Below are positions 35,708 to 50,500 of a stretch of 64,000 bases of DNA, piece after piece. A program made the translations under genes and the position numbers. Source of the DNA: Zeugodacus cucurbitae (taxonomy: Eukaryota; Arthropoda; Insecta; Diptera; Tephritidae). The stretch is from positions 20,211,501 through 20,275,500 of the forward strand of contig NC_071671.1 in assembly GCF_028554725.1 (NCBI RefSeq), written 5' to 3'. Position 1 is the first letter of the stretch; each line of letters opens with the position of its first letter. Below the pieces are notes generated by a model. It had not been told where the DNA came from and searched no databases. It was given only the letters and a program-made list of their open reading frames with translations.

Positions 35708-37560
35708 GTTCAAACACTGTCAGGAAGTAATTATTTTTCATCCTCGTTTTCTTCTTCTTTCTTTTGATGACTTCATGATATTCACAATAACAAAATCGTT
35801 TTACAATCGGAACAACTTAAGGCTTTATCTATCTAAAGTATTGTTAATCCGATTTTTTAGACCTGTATGCTTCAGTAAACGGCTGCTCCTTTTCAAATCT
35901 ACAGTTGTTCTTCTGATCTACAAAGAATATTAATATTTTGAAGTAAAGAATATCAATAACGATGTAGGAAGCACTTCTAGAACACCTTGTCCTTCAAGGC
36001 TTCGCTCAAGTCTATGACTATTATCGAACTGTACAGCGGTAATTTATGAAGAGAATATATAAACTCATATTCTGGTTACACGAGGCGACAACTGTGCGTT
36101 TTTAGATTTGTGAGAGAACGCGGATTTGAAATCGCATAAACGAAAGAGATCGCGAGAGTTCTTCTTATATCGAATAAACTTGAGATCAGTTCAATGATCT
36201 TTTCAATGTCTGTTAGACGAATATGATTACCTTTACGATTCCTCTTTCTGAAGCTTTACAGATGTGACCTCTCTTAAGTTTTAGTTTTGCACTGCTCTTT
36301 ACTCTTTAGCTCAACTGCATCCGCTGATCTTTCTTCCTATCTTTAAGAGCGGAACTTGACTTCCGTGTCTAAAATAAATCAACTGTAATATAATGTAACT
36401 TGAACTATAGAGCTTTAAAGTCATGAAGATTTATCGTATGTCCCTCGTTCATACAAAGCGCATGTATTTAATTTCCACTACAAACGCACTGCATTCTAAT
36501 TGCGTTCTGTAGTGCTGGACCGACATTAGTGAGTGACAACTCGACGCTGCTCTGCGTCAGATAAGCACAATCAAGCGACCATTTGTCATAAACGACATTT
36601 AATATACATTTTATGATAGTCAGTCAAGCGAACGGGAAGACTAATAAAAGTATGAGCACACTTAAAGTCAACTAGAGAGAGAGAGAGAGAGTGGTATTAA
36701 ATTAAACGAGCGGACGTGAAGTAAAGAATGGCTTATTGTTTCACAAAAATATTTGCTTGCAATTCAACCGGAATTTCCGGCAGAAAAAGTGGGAGTAATT
36801 TATTTAGCATGTGTTGACTTTTGAGCTGGCAGCAGTTTTAACGTTACCCAATTGTCACTACGGTTTTGACTGCGCGCTTGTAAATTGCCGCATGGCGCGC
36901 TGTTATTACACTTTTAATTACCGTAAAAGCATGTAGGGGCTTATAACAACAGGCACACACTGAAATATACCCATGGATACACAACTACACCTGTTTACCT
37001 CGCCTGTTCCACAGCTCCCTTCTCCACCTCCGACTGTTTCGCAAAAGACACAGTTTAATAGCCACTTCAATTGTTCAAAAGTACACTTTGTTGTTGGCAA
37101 TTAAAGTGTTATTATTGTTGTCATTATTGTTATTATTACTATTGTTGTTGTGTTTATTACAATTGTTGTTGTTGCTTTCATACTTTTGCGGTTATATCAT
37201 TATTAGCATAGTTATTGCAAGTGTGGAAGGCCAATTACTCTTGTTAGCGTTGAAAGTGTAAATTTTCGTTACTGTTGCCTTAAATCTCAAGTGTTTAGTC
37301 AACATAAATAAGCCATTACCAAGTTGTACACATGCTCTCGCACACATACACACATGCACTCCACAGCCAATAAACTAATCGAAAGGATAAATAAGCACTT
37401 CGGAGCCACATTGCATGTATAGATGGAGAAGCGGTTAACCTCAAACCGGAAGTATGTATTCTAAAGTGTGCTGTAGCTTAATGTGTGAGAGCAAACTTAA
37501 CCCTGTAGTGCAATTTTTTTAGAAAAATATTTAGAAAGTATTTTCCAGTGCCTTTGATAA
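35708..37560. other. intergenic with simple repeats
   Basis: No gene is supported. An (AG)9 run lies at 36674-36691. A more balanced patch at 36760-36920 contains GC-rich words such as GCATGGCGCGC and could be conserved non-coding host DNA. ATT/GTT triplet runs lie at about 37105-37175. Confidence 0.5.
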
Positions 37561-37599
37561 TATTGGTGCTCTTAAAAGGAGGCTTGGGACATTTCGAAA

Positions 37600-38356
37600 T
37601 TCTTAGCTGATTCGACTGTATCCCTGGGAACCTGGATCACTGCGCCGCAGAATGACATTCGTACGACGGATATAAGGGCGGAGCGAAATCGATGGGGTAA
37701 AGGTGCTGTGAACTTTTTCATGATCGAAGTCTTGAGAGATAGTTGGTGAAAGAGATTTCTGTAAGGAACTCGTCGTCAATGACAGCTGTAGACTACCAGA
37801 TGACTGCAGAGTGTTTCAAGCAGAAGTTGCTGCAATTAAGCCGTAGGAATACTGTTCAGAGTAGGAGTTCGGCAGAACTGTTCTAGAGGTAGCTGACTTT
37901 GCATTCAAAGTTGGTCAAATCGTCTGACCTCACTATCAATACCATCAATCTACTTTAATATAAGACTCGTTTGGGTGCCGGATCATGACGGATTTGGGAA
38001 CAAGCTGGAACCTCAACATCTTCCTGCATTCTGGCACTGGATCTGTAGGCTATTCTTATTTGCCATGGTATCCTTCAGAATACAAGTTGTCGACGTTAGT
38101 TGGTGGAAGATGAAACAACTAGGCACTTTCATCTTCACCGTCCAGCTTTTGCTAGACTGCGGCGGAAACATTTTGGCAGCACTAGTTTTGGCGAACCAGA
38201 TGAATTGGGGTGTTTACATAATGACCGTCTTAACAAATTTGTAATAACCTAAAAGCCATTTGTCGACACTTGAAGGCCTGTCTGGACTGGGGATTTTAGC
38301 TGTCAAAGTTAGGGTCTAAGTTCCATTGGATCAGCTCTTTAACCTAATCTAACCTA
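37600..38356 (+). pseudogene. LINE RNase H, C-terminus and 3' end
   Basis: The plus strand encodes, across several frames, a jockey/I/LOA-type RNase H. YDGYKGGAK near 37667 stands for the usual TDGSK motif with the catalytic aspartate. FCKELVVNDSCRLPDDCRVFQAEVAAIKP (37759-37845) carries the QAE motif with the catalytic glutamate. RLVWVPDHDGFGNKLEP at about 37963-38013 stands for the WVPGHSG..GN..AD motif. The frame at 37975-38244 contains only the last motif and then drifts out of phase. The copy ends in TAACCTAATCTAACCTA at 38340-38356, a degenerate (TAACC)n tail. Stops and frameshifts are numerous, and upstream RT and ORF1 are absent. It is the 5'-truncated 3' end of an inactive LINE. Confidence 0.7.
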
Positions 38357-41300
38357 GTAGGAGGTAGGAGAAAATTGGAAATTTGTTGGTTCTTCAACAG
38401 TAGTTTCTATCGTAAACTATTATCATACAGCGGAAGTCTGCTAAGCAAAATTTAATTTGGGGAGGATATTATTGGAGCGATTTCTTATGGTTAATATTTT
38501 CTAAAGTTCTAGACATGCCTCCTTTATCTTTCAATCTGCCACTCGAATACGACCTGCATCTTCCAAGCCGAAGCTTAATGATTGAAACAAGTTTTGTGGG
38601 ATTTTGAAAATCGAGGGAGTTAGTGAACAAACTAGATTCTATATTTATCTAAATTATTTCGAAATTATAACATACTGTGTTCAAAAAATTACTTCAAAAA
38701 TTTCAAATCAAGAAGAAAACGTGTTTCAATGAATAAGAATAGGAATGAAATTTGCAAAATCAAAGAGATTGGGTCCAGATATGACAAAATACATATATAT
38801 CACAGAGGGTTATCTGTAGAGGGACCGAGCTGTAAACAGAGATCTATGATATATGTAGTATATGCTACATATATGGCAAATATAATTATATTTTTATAGT
38901 CCAACACTGATCGACTTCGCTTTCGGAAGCTTAAAGATTTAATAGTTCTTTCTAATATTGGAGATTCATCATTAAGGCTTGACATGTCTCAAATTGTGTT
39001 CCTAACAATCAACCGTCAGTTTTGCAATATAACACAGTCTAGGCTTTGTTTGTCACAGAAATTTTGCAGTAATCATTGATTCATTGCTCTCGCAAAACAT
39101 TTTTCTTTCAACACATAAGTCATTGCGTTTAATTTCCGCTCAAAACTATGACTTATATGCCTTACCCTCGAACATACTTAGTTACAAAAGGCGTGGGCAT
39201 AATTCACAACATAGACACCCTTTGAAACTGAATTGTTGAGAAAATGCAAACAAAGTTTTTGTACAACTTGCAAAAGGGGTAATCAAATAGCGAAGTGAGC
39301 CTCAAACAGACACAACGCTGAATTCACATCCTAATTGATGGTAATGAAATGCACTGAACCGCAACATATGCAATACACGGCGTATACGTAACCCAACGCG
39401 ACGAAGATTCATACATTCATTAGCTTGGCACAAAGCTCGGCTGGTCACACACAAAACTACTATGCAAATGTGCTAAATGAATGAATGTGGTAGAAGGCAA
39501 CAACAACTTTCAACTACCTATATGGATACAAACAACAAATGTCCAAAAGCTCCAGCGGCAAGGCAAAGATCAACAAATCACTAGTTGCGGTGAAAGACAC
39601 CGCCATCGCAGTGCCACGCACTGGATTTAAACACTAAATACTAGCACATTTGCACAATTTAGCACATGCATATTCATACATATTCATACATAAGCGATTG
39701 CGAGTATTTATGTGCTTGAGCTTAGCGGCAATTATGAGCGCGCATTTTGGTAAATATGCATAAATATGTGATTGAGTATGTACAAGTATGTATGTGTGTG
39801 TGGTAAGTGCTAAGAACTTTATAAGCGTGGCGCAGCATGCATATACGGTTCACTGGCGCTGTTGTGGCTTTTTGTCAAATCCCTAAGGCCATGAAGAGTA
39901 AAGGCACGGAGGTTAATATCAACTATGACTACTCTAGCTTTTATTACTACTCTGTAGTAGTTGTTGCTGTTGTAGTAGTGGCACAAGGTTGTCAGAGTTG
40001 ATGTGTGCAAGCTCGTAACGGTATTTGACTTTACACATAAGAGCGACTGTGGCGTGCTGTCTTCAAATATGTTGAATACATACACATTTATACAAATAGA
40101 AACACACACGTGTGAATGCACACATTCATCTATATTTGTACTTTATTTGCCCACAAGCTTACGATGAAACACACCCACAGCCATATTAACAACTAAATAT
40201 GCGCACATACAGTGTTAGTAAGCTCACACACCCTAACCGCTTACACTTGCTGCGAGTTGGGGTCTTAAATTGAGCTTAAAATGCAAAGGACGTCTTTAAT
40301 GAAATATAAACAAGGACTAAGAGTAAAATACATATAAGCCTGCGGTTATGTGGTGGCCCTGTGCATGTTTACTGGCATGCTGCTTTACTCAGTGAGTCGT
40401 GGCTTTTATATACAGACATGCATATAGAATAGTTGGTAATATTGGTATGTTTGTGCTGTTGTACAAAGTACTCACGTGAATCCAAGTTTAGAATTTTTGA
40501 AGTGTTGATTTAGTCAAAACCCATGTGGTAGCCAAAATGAAAATGAGGAAAAATGGCTAAAAATAGTTTATATACATACAAACATAAAATAGTTTATTTT
40601 TTGTGAGTGTGCATCTATTTTTAGATACTATGAAGCCTTTGAAATGATAAAATCAAATAATTTTCAACTTTTTGTCGTCGCAACTAACTTCAAAGCTTCC
40701 CGATAAGTGGCGCTCATATCAAATAACCCTCAAAATTATACGGTTTCTAAGCGATTTGGTATTCATCCATAAATAAATTTATAAACTTCGTCAAAACATA
40801 TAAACGAAAAATGCTCCGTGGATCTCGGTTTCAAGATTCGCGAAAGTCCATATTTTATTGCACAGTGTTTTCGAAAACCTCAGTTTTCTGAGCTGAAACT
40901 TCACTATTAATAAAGAATTAAGTCACACAGTGATTTAAGCTATACACAAAAGAGCGAGGTTTAGAAGTCTTTTCTTTCAATTCTTAAAAACTCCGTCATT
41001 ATATTGGTTAATTCAGTTATTTTTCAAATCTTGAGCACTTATTCAGTGATCGAGATATTCTTTGATATCAACTTAGAATTATTTCAAAACACATTACTTC
41101 AAATATTTCACGGCTTATTTTTTTTACTTTATCTTCATTGTAACCTTTATATTATGCACTCGTACCTTCCTCGTTCTCACGATTGTCTGGTCTACGTAAC
41201 AGGAACTGACTGAGTATATATTTTATACTAGACATTTCTTAAAGTCGTATACTTTTAAAACAACATATTCCATTCGTTGACAGAAAACATCACAAGAGCC

Positions 41301-44083
41301 TTATACAAGTAATTAATCCTTAGTAATCAGTCATGAAGGTTATTCTAATACTACTGATTGGAAAGATATGGACATATCTTTCTAATGATAAAGAACGGAA
41401 TTAAATACATTAGATGTTCACTGGCTAAAGTTTTGTAGATTGAACAAATCTTTTGAGATGATCCAGTTCGATATCAAGAGATTTTAATTCCAGTAGAATA
41501 TATTTTGCCCATCTGATCACCTAGAATAAATAGTATCTCTTTTGGGTGTGCATGTGGTATTTTCGCTCCAACAAAAGTAGCAATAGTTGGCTATGCCTCT
41601 GGGGACTATAAGTGTCTCATATCCTTAAGAGTCGTACAAACTTTTGCTATAAAAACAAACAGTCCTTTATAGCAGCTTTATACATATATCCTCCGCATAC
41701 AACCTATTTTAGTGGCACGCATATATTATTATTTGTACTTCTGTCTTTGTTCTAAACTGAATAGTTTCATTTGCATCTAGCACACTTGTCGGGTTTTATT
41801 TAGCCACAGTTAAGCCAAACTCACCGAGTACTAGAGAAAGTACATAAATATAAATCTCTTCTAATGAAATTTTTAGATTTGCATATACGAATACTTGTAT
41901 GAATGTAAGGTGGAACTTTGCTACACATAGCTCAAAACCTACACATAGATAAATATGAAACAAAAACACAAAAGCTAGTGCACATGCACTCAACACAACT
42001 CGAGTCAACTTAAGTATTTCATATATCCGACACACGAGTGAGTGTAATGAAGGCGAAGAGGTCTGGGTCGGTATTTATCGTATAATACACAGTTGTAAGG
42101 ATGTATGTCTACCATATTCAAATAAAAAATTTACATATATATATGTTGCTCTGTGTGTGCGAGCGTAATTACAAGCGTATAATTATGATTTAGTTTTGAA
42201 AACGAAACCATATATTTTATGTGAGTATTAAAAGTGTGTAATATATAGTTCTCAGAAAGTAGTATGCCAAGCTAGGTACTAGGGTAGTCTGTGTTAATAG
42301 AGTGAGATAGATGAATAATGTAGATGGCTAAGTAGTACATGTGATGAGTTCTGGGTCTGACAATCTGGGAAATTGTAAAAGCCTTCGTGGCTAACTATGC
42401 TAAGATTCATCCTAAATGTAGGCAACTAATTTTTATTTTTGGTAAACTTGATTCCCTAGCATTTTATTCTCAAAAATATGTTAGCTGTCGATAAAATATA
42501 GTTCTGTCTATTGCTACTCACAGCTCCAAATACTTTATAAAGTATTTCCAAAATAAGCATCTTCGTAAATGTAGGCAACATTTTTTGAATTGTCTCGATT
42601 CCAGTAAACTGAAGACCAGGATTTAACGATATATTTTGAAATGTTATGTCAAAATTGAAATATTTATATTTAAACAATTATTATTCCAATATAATGATTA
42701 TCTACGTTTCTGTAGCCAGTTAAAAAAAAAAACTCACCCTAAATGTATGCAACAGAATTTCGATTTAATAATATTTAGCTTCAGTTTAGCAACGAATTGG
42801 AAATCTGATGATGACCAAAGTGATTAGATTACTTCAATAGATAGCCTTCAAAAACAACACTTTTAAGAGATTTTTTAATCTCCCAAAGTGAGCTTAACCT
42901 TATTAGAACTCGCATAACGGTACTTCTTTAACCTCATATATGAAGATGAAGTCTATTTTTAGCAATACTGTTCGTCTATTACTTTGTACAAACGTTTTAA
43001 TAAAATTGAAACTTTCTGTATTCAGAAAGTATAAAATATATGATTTTTAAGTAAAACAATTTCTTAAAAATTGTTTAGTAAAAAATGTAAATCAAAATTC
43101 CACTCACCAAACGAATATTACTACTCTACACAACTAGTTTCAATAAAATATGCGCCACCCGTGTAATTTCATAATACGTAACCTCATTTCAAGGGCCGAC
43201 AAGACAAGGTCATAATATCACGGTCGCACAGCAACCGCATGCATGCCAGAGTAGTTGTTGTAAAACCTCAAATTTCATTTATAGAAAGTACGCAACGAAA
43301 AATCTTACCTGAAAAGAGAAGAAGAAAACAAAAATTAATATTATAGAAATAAGCGGAAAATATGCAATACATAGACAATGTGTGTTGATAAAATAGAATA
43401 CAAATGTAGAAGCAATAAAAAATATAAAAATAAAATGACCGCATTGAATTTATGTGGCGCCACCGCTATGAGAGCGCGTTAAATAAATAAAAAATATTGA
43501 AATTGCTGGGTTCACATAAAGAATTATCGCAAAAATAAATGGTGAATAAATTCAAATGGTCCAAAAAATATTGCAAAATAATTCAAAAGCTGATTGCTGG
43601 TGAAGCAGCAACGTCCAAAGGAATGTATTATACGTCGGAACTACTTATCGCAGCTGCTTAATCGCCGAAAAGAAAAGCTGCGGGTTGGTCGGTTGGTTTT
43701 ATTGCACTCGTACCTGTCTAAAATTACAAAATACAGTAATTTAGAGCGCAAGCACATAAGAAACCTTGACTTTTTCTATTTACCGCCCGCAAAGTCTGGT
43801 AAGAAACAATAAGCACAAGGTGAGTGCGATATTAAGGAAGCATGCTGCTTTGTTGTGGGTAAGAAAAAAGTAGGGTAAAAGTTCGTTGGTGCTAAGCGCT
43901 TGGTTGTGGTACAGTGTTTAAAATTATTTAAATTACTTTATTCTTTTTTAATAATCCATACATGAAACTACCGTTCAGCCTTTACTCAGAGCACTGTGAA
44001 TATTTAATTGGCACTTATAACAAGCCGTACGAGGTCTGCACAGTTTATAAGAGACTATTTCAGATTTGAATCTTAGAAAGGGA
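38357..44083. other. intergenic, no supported gene
   Basis: The block is AT-rich with TATG/CACA-type simple runs (about 39780-39800 and 40080-40110) and a CTGTTGTAGTAGT patch near 39957-39980. A word of the type CCTAAATGTAGGCAAC recurs at 42411, 42563 and 42738. The short frames, including 37-100 codon ones at 39819-40121 and 43594-43812, show no domains. Confidence 0.5.
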
Positions 44084-44579
44084 CAAGGTGATTCCTGATG
44101 CTAAAGCTCCCGACCTTTGTGAGACAGAGTGAAGCCGCCATCAATACGATTGTTTGGGGTTCTTATTCGAGTGAGAAGTAGTTCCAGAGACATGTTTCCA
44201 TTCCCACATTGAGTTCGAAAGAAATATCGGTTCCACGTGTCCGAATCTAAAGAGATTGAACGTCTCTACAAAAAAATGTTTAAGGGGTTCATAGTCTAAC
44301 GTTCCTTTGTAACAAACTATTCGGGCTATGGCAAGATGATTCTTGAGTTCAGAGCTCCCGAGCCCTGTGGAACAGTGTGAAGCCGCTATCGACACGATTG
44401 CTATGGGTTCCAGTTCCAGTAAAAAGCAGTTTGTGTTTCAGTTTACAAATAAAGATCGAACTAGACAGCGGTGCCACGGTTTCGAATCTAAAGAGCTTGA
44501 AATTAGACAAAGTCTAGAAAAAGCCTTTTTAACGAGATCACAGTCTAACGAATGCTGAATACGGTGCTGAAAACAGTTC
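44084..44579 (+). repeat. 248-bp tandem duplication, diverged
   Basis: Two units lie at an offset of exactly 248 bp at several points: CAAGGTGATTCCTGA at 44084 and CAAGATGATTCTTGA at 44332; GTGAAGCCGCCATC near 44129 and GTGAAGCCGCTATC near 44377; and later CGAATCTAAAGAG.TTGAA and ATAGTCTAACG/ACAGTCTAACG. The second unit carries an open frame of 71 codons on the plus strand (44343-44558). The first unit has the equivalent sequence interrupted. I recognise no family. It could be two long terminal or internal repeats of an unknown element. Confidence 0.75.
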
Positions 44580-47500
44580 AAAATCTACTAGAAATTGGGA
44601 TAGAAACGACAAGCTGACTTATACGTCACGTGTACTTCATTTTCAACTGCAGGACTGTATAGAAACAATAAATAAATAGAAACAACCACACAAGGCTCCC
44701 ACAATTCTCATCCCATAAGAATTCCAGTTCTTCTAGAAGTAAGACAAGTCGAAACATTATTTCTGTTCCGATTATTTATGGATATTTTCTGGTAAATTTT
44801 ATATCTCTGAGCTTACTTACTCCTCATAAAAAATGGAGATGACGTAGAATATGAGTACCAATATTTATATATTTTGATAGAACATCTCATTCCGAGTTCG
44901 AAAACGATAAGGTGTTATTTGAAATGTCCATACCTTCAAGTGTTACTCAACCTAAATTTTTGGACTTTTAAGATTTAAAGATTATTTCTAAGAATCTTCA
45001 AGCATTGGTAAACGATGTAGGGAAATACAAATTGTCTTACTTATCATGACCCACTGTGCTACAAGCCAGCTAACACACTATTGACCGCCTTTTGCGCCCC
45101 ACAGTGCACATGATGATCATGAGCTAAGCTGCTGCCTGCAGCTTAAGTCGTCGCCACACTTTCTACTTTTTTCAGCTTCGAAGTTGCGGCAGATATAAGC
45201 TGCTACGCTATTTACGTAAACAACTGTGCATTTATGTGCATAAGTAGCAACTCTGCTCTCTTCTTTTTTTCTACTTTTTTATATGCATGATGATGGCAGC
45301 TAACACTGTAAACAGTTTTGCGTTGTAACTGTAACTGAGTTGCTGTTGCCACCGCGAGGATGAAGTTATTTGCTGTGTTGCAATTTTTCGACATCTTCAC
45401 CGATTCTCATGGCCATTCCGTTCGTCGTTGAAGGCACTTTGCAGGCGCCTATGGCACGTAACGGAGATAAATAACAAATAACGTCAGCGGCAGCAAAAAA
45501 GAAAAACACGAGCAACAACAAGATGGCATTGACTATATGATGCTATAAGGCCTCTTGAGAAAAAAATTCAAAAGCAAAATGCAAGGAGAATGAGCGAAAC
45601 TCAAATAATAAGTGTAAATAGTAAACATGACTTTATTTCGCTTGCAGCTTAAATAATGTTAAATTAAATATTCTTTTTTTCACATTGCTCTATACTCAGA
45701 ACTCGGCGGCCATTGTGGTCATTATTGGGTTATTGTTATTGCCGTCCTTGTTGTTGCTGGGCGTTTTTATTTTGCATAAAAGCATATGGCATATTTACAG
45801 TTAGCACGGTAAAATAGTCCAATGAGTAGTAATGATAATGTGTTGTTGTTTTCAGTTGAGTAGCTCGTTCGCTTGCAGCTCATTTCAGCGCTTGGGGCGG
45901 ATGTAGCTTCGGTCGCGTAGAAGCACGATATGCTTTTTGTGAAGCTTTATTATTGCTATTTACTGCGCGGTTTTTTCTCATTTCCAATTTTTGCGTTGTT
46001 TTCGCCATTCCTTTTATTTTTTTTCTGGCAAAAAAACTACCGTTGGCTGCTTGTGATTTAAGAGCTTATAACTCGGTTGTGGTTAAAAGGGGAGCACTGT
46101 CAGTGGCAGCTTAAGCATAACGAAGTAAACAGAGTTGTCATATACCGAAAATTAAATTGTTTGAAAAACAACACAAAGATTGTATTTCATCTTGGAAGCA
46201 AGCTTTTGTATAACCAAGATCCCACGCTGCTTATAGCCTCATGTCTGTGAAGCCTCCATCGTGTAGAATCCATACGTTTAAGTCCAGCCTCTATTTCTAC
46301 ATCCAACTCATTCACATACCACAAAGAAGGCTCGAAAGCTCTGGAGTTTCATGAAGACTTTACAAATCGAACCGTTCAGTGAAAGCGGTTATTCTCTAGT
46401 TCTGTCTCAGCAAGTCTGTGGTAGGCACAAATAACATTAGATGCTCGGCTCGATATAAGTTCAAATCTTTTCCGATTGCATAGATCCGACTGTCGTGGGA
46501 ATGGTCTTCGATCCCTTTCTGCTTTCCATTGGCCAATACGACCCAATAATTTATCACTATAAAGAATTTTATTTTTCTGTCCTACCATCTGCCTAAATAC
46601 GCAAAAGTCGTACCCATGCGACCTCGGATTAAAGCCATCATGTGGGGAGAATAAAGCCATCATGTGTCGCAAGTTCTCAAGCAGCATTTTTTTGCATAAC
46701 TCACAAACTAGTCGTCTTCATACATAGACCAAAAAGAGACTAGTGCGAGGAACTATAACTGTTCATAAATGGGTACAAACCAAGTTGGATCGCTTATTGT
46801 CGTCCATTCCGAATTTTACCCTTTCAATTTATTTACAACGCCCATTGTCTCTATTGTCTATCGAGAGTAATCTGTAGCGAAACATTGTCGAATAACAGTT
46901 TGCAGAGTTTGAAAAGATTTCCGAAAACCAGACAACAGGCCTCTCTGAAAACTTTCGAACTTTATCAAGTCATTCGGGACTATGTAATTGCAACATACAC
47001 GGATTTGACGGTTACAAGCCCTTCTCCATATGAAGAGGTCCGAAATCAAAACTCTCGACAGATCAATTTACCATATTTTTTTAATGCAACCTTCATTAGG
47101 TTAAAAAATCATCCTAAATATTATATGTAAGTCATAAAGTGAAAAGAACGCTGTCCGGTTCCATATTATATAAAGTTTTATTGAACTACAACCGTTCTAG
47201 TATTTATATAGATCTATCTCATGACTCAAGATCTAGATAATTGGCGGAAAGGCAGAGATCTTTCACATCTCTATCCGTAACAAAGCTTATATAACGTGTT
47301 CTTGGAAAGCCTCGAAAGAACGAGCAAAAAGAAGGGTGCTCGAGTGCTTGAGTGTGTAGAGTTTGGATTGAAGCTCGACCATTTTCTTAAGCGCAAGAAG
47401 ACTGTTTTGTTTTGTGGCATAGCCAAAACGATATTATTTACTCTATGTAGATTAAAGATCTCAGAGATTGATGTTCACGTCTACAATAATATCTCCATAG

Positions 47501-50500
47501 AAAAAAAGAAAAAACTTAATAGTATACCCGTTAAATGTTCCAAGGCTTTTGTGCTTATAACTGTATTAATGTTTTTTCTTTTCCTTTTCTACTCTTTACA
47601 ATAGTTGGTCACGTGCAAAGCAGCATGAAAAGACTTGAACGTTTACTAACGGCAAATTGCATTTATAAACATTCGTTTCGTAGCCTTGTTGCATAAGCAC
47701 TCATAAAATTGTTGCTTGCAATATGCTGACTCAACTAACGGTACTTTCGACCAGAAACGTGTACAGAAATATTTCAAACCGTTACATAGAGATAAAAACA
47801 AAAACCTATTCGTACATTTCCATAAATATGTCACATTCATATGCGAGCAAGTAAGTTGAGGCAAAATAAGGATGCGTATGTATGTCTGCATGAGAGTTTT
47901 TGTAAATATACACACACGAGCAAGTTATGAGTGTCCTCTGTCATTGCATTTGTGTTTTCTGATTTTTTTAATTTGATTTTTGCTTTTGTCTCTTTCCGCA
48001 ATTCGGTTGTTCGGGTTTCCGGCTTCCTCAGGTCGCCCGACGTAGGCGCCATAAATGCTTGCAATTTCAATATTTTTTCCAACCGAACTCGTTAGGCAAA
48101 CAGCAATAAGCTTTGGGTACGAGGTGTTTGCGAGAAATGTTGTTGCCATGCAGAGTGCTAAAAGGCCAAGGAAGAACTTGTGGTAAGGTAAACTTTACTT
48201 GAAAACTTGTTTTGCCACAACTACAGCGGTGCTGGCATGCAGTTGCACTATGTGCACTTGAATGTCATGTAATTTGTATTCAAGTGTTAAATGATTTTGC
48301 GGTGACTAGCAAATGACTTAGCTAAACGTAGTATTTAAGTACCGTTACCCTGAGCGCAATTTGTCAAGTTAGACAGTGTTAGCTTGAGGTACTGAGGTTC
48401 ATTTAATATCTTTTGCGAAACTGGAAAATAACCTCAAATATTTTGTCAAATTTAAAAGAATCCCAAACCGAAACCCGATACAAAATACTTGGAGGCTAAT
48501 AAATTCAATTTTCGGAATTTCATACGTTTAAAAGTGTTGATTCGTTGTAGAATGGTTGCTTGTATCTTTGTCGTAATGTTGACTGAGCTTCTCCTCCAGT
48601 AAGTCATATTTCACGAGTTCGTGAAAGTATTTTCCAAGGGATGACCTTTGTTCGAGAAAATATCTCCTAAAACAGTTACAACCAACTAAGCTCAAACCTT
48701 TCTTGATCTGTGGTTCATACAGCTAGTTCTTTCATATGTCATCGTTGTAAGAACCGTTCCGGATGATGATTCGACTGTGCCACACCAAGATTTGTATATT
48801 CTTGATCTTCGTAGATCTTGAGGCGGAGGTTCAATCGGTCAGACCAATCCAAGAACTGAACTGGAAAAATGCTATAAAAAAGTTAGCAGATACTATGAAT
48901 AATTTATTGTAGCAATTAGTCAGACCTAGCTATTAATCTATTTCCAAATCCGTTTTCGGAACACCCCAAAGAGTGTATTTTAAACCACTAGGCTCACATT
49001 TGATAACCTTAAAGACCTAGGAAGAAAGAATAATATCATAAATTACTTCGGGATCGGAAGGAATCAATTAGGTACCAATCGAATTGAGGAACCACCATGT
49101 GGATTGAAACAATGCACAGATATAGTGTCTTTACTATAAATTTTAATGAAATATCTTGAAAACTGGATTTTAAATGAACGAGGATACATGTGATATCTCC
49201 TTTAATATACGTCGGAATATCTCCTGCTAAGGGTTATTACTTGAAAACGGAAGACCATGAATATATCAATATCTTATAACGCTGAAATGAGTCTTGTTTT
49301 ATTGTAGGCACAATGATTACAGCTAACTTTAATATAAACTAAATACAAAACTAATAACAATCGCGAAACATGGACAACTCTATGAAAAAAAAATACCACA
49401 GTTCTACGATTTCTTATTCATATGCAATTTATATTTGAAAGCTATAATAATAATTTCAATTCCTGAAATGCAACTCTACACAAAAATTATGTAATCATTG
49501 AAGCCTTCACATGCTACCCAAACCACTTTAATTCCGCAAAAGCTGTTGGTTGTCGCTCAACAAGTGACATTGGCATATTTCCGTGGAAATTTTCGCATAA
49601 TCAGCTATGAGAATCCAAATAATTACATTCTTGACAATGGCAAAACAATCTTGAAATGCACGACCTTTAATTGTGTATGTCGGTGTGTATGTATGTCTGT
49701 GTTTGCATGTCGGCAGCTGTCAACCTTCGTAATTGTCATTCATTGAGGAAGCGAAAATGAATATTTTGACTGAAGGCAGGCAGACAAACAGACACGGAGC
49801 ACATGAGCTTGCCAATATGGCGAATTGTGGATGCTGATGCTGAGGTCTAAACATGATAACGGTAAATGGAAAAGAAATAAATAAATAAATGAGAGAGAAT
49901 AAAAGGGACTTTTGGTGAGCAGGTGAGGTGAGGCAAAGTAGGGTTTAGGTGTGTATCATTATACATTTTTCCATGTTTTTATTGAGACCTTTTTGGCAAG
50001 TCATGTGAATTGTTGAATTGTATAAGGTAGTTGTACGAAATGACTTTGCAATCAAAAAATATGAAAATAAAAAAATGAAATCACATGAAAATCCTTATAT
50101 TTAAATTCGTAGGCATACGTCAGCCTAAATTGAAATTTATATTTTATTTTTTTTATATTTCCTTGGCAAGCCAAAAGCTCTCTTTCCTCATATTTTTTCA
50201 TTCAGCCTCAATTCTTCTGCCTTACAGTCTCCAACAACATTCATTACAATTGTTTTGCATAATTTATTCCAAGCCGAATGTGCAACAGAACTTGAAGCAT
50301 ATTTCGGAGAAGAAAAAAATTTAGAAATTGAATTGCAAAGAATTTAGAGTTATCAAAAAATTGGGCTAAAGGTTGAAAATTATTAAGAAAAGTTCACATT
50401 AGGAATTTAATTCAAAATATTAAAAAAAAATCCGAATTTCAAACAACTGAAAATAGAAACAATAATATTTAATTTTCGATTACTTCACATTTAATACTTT

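Noticed and set aside
46376..46687. 103-codon minus-strand frame
   Set aside because: No recognised motif and no second copy in the window; could be chance in a GC-richer patch.
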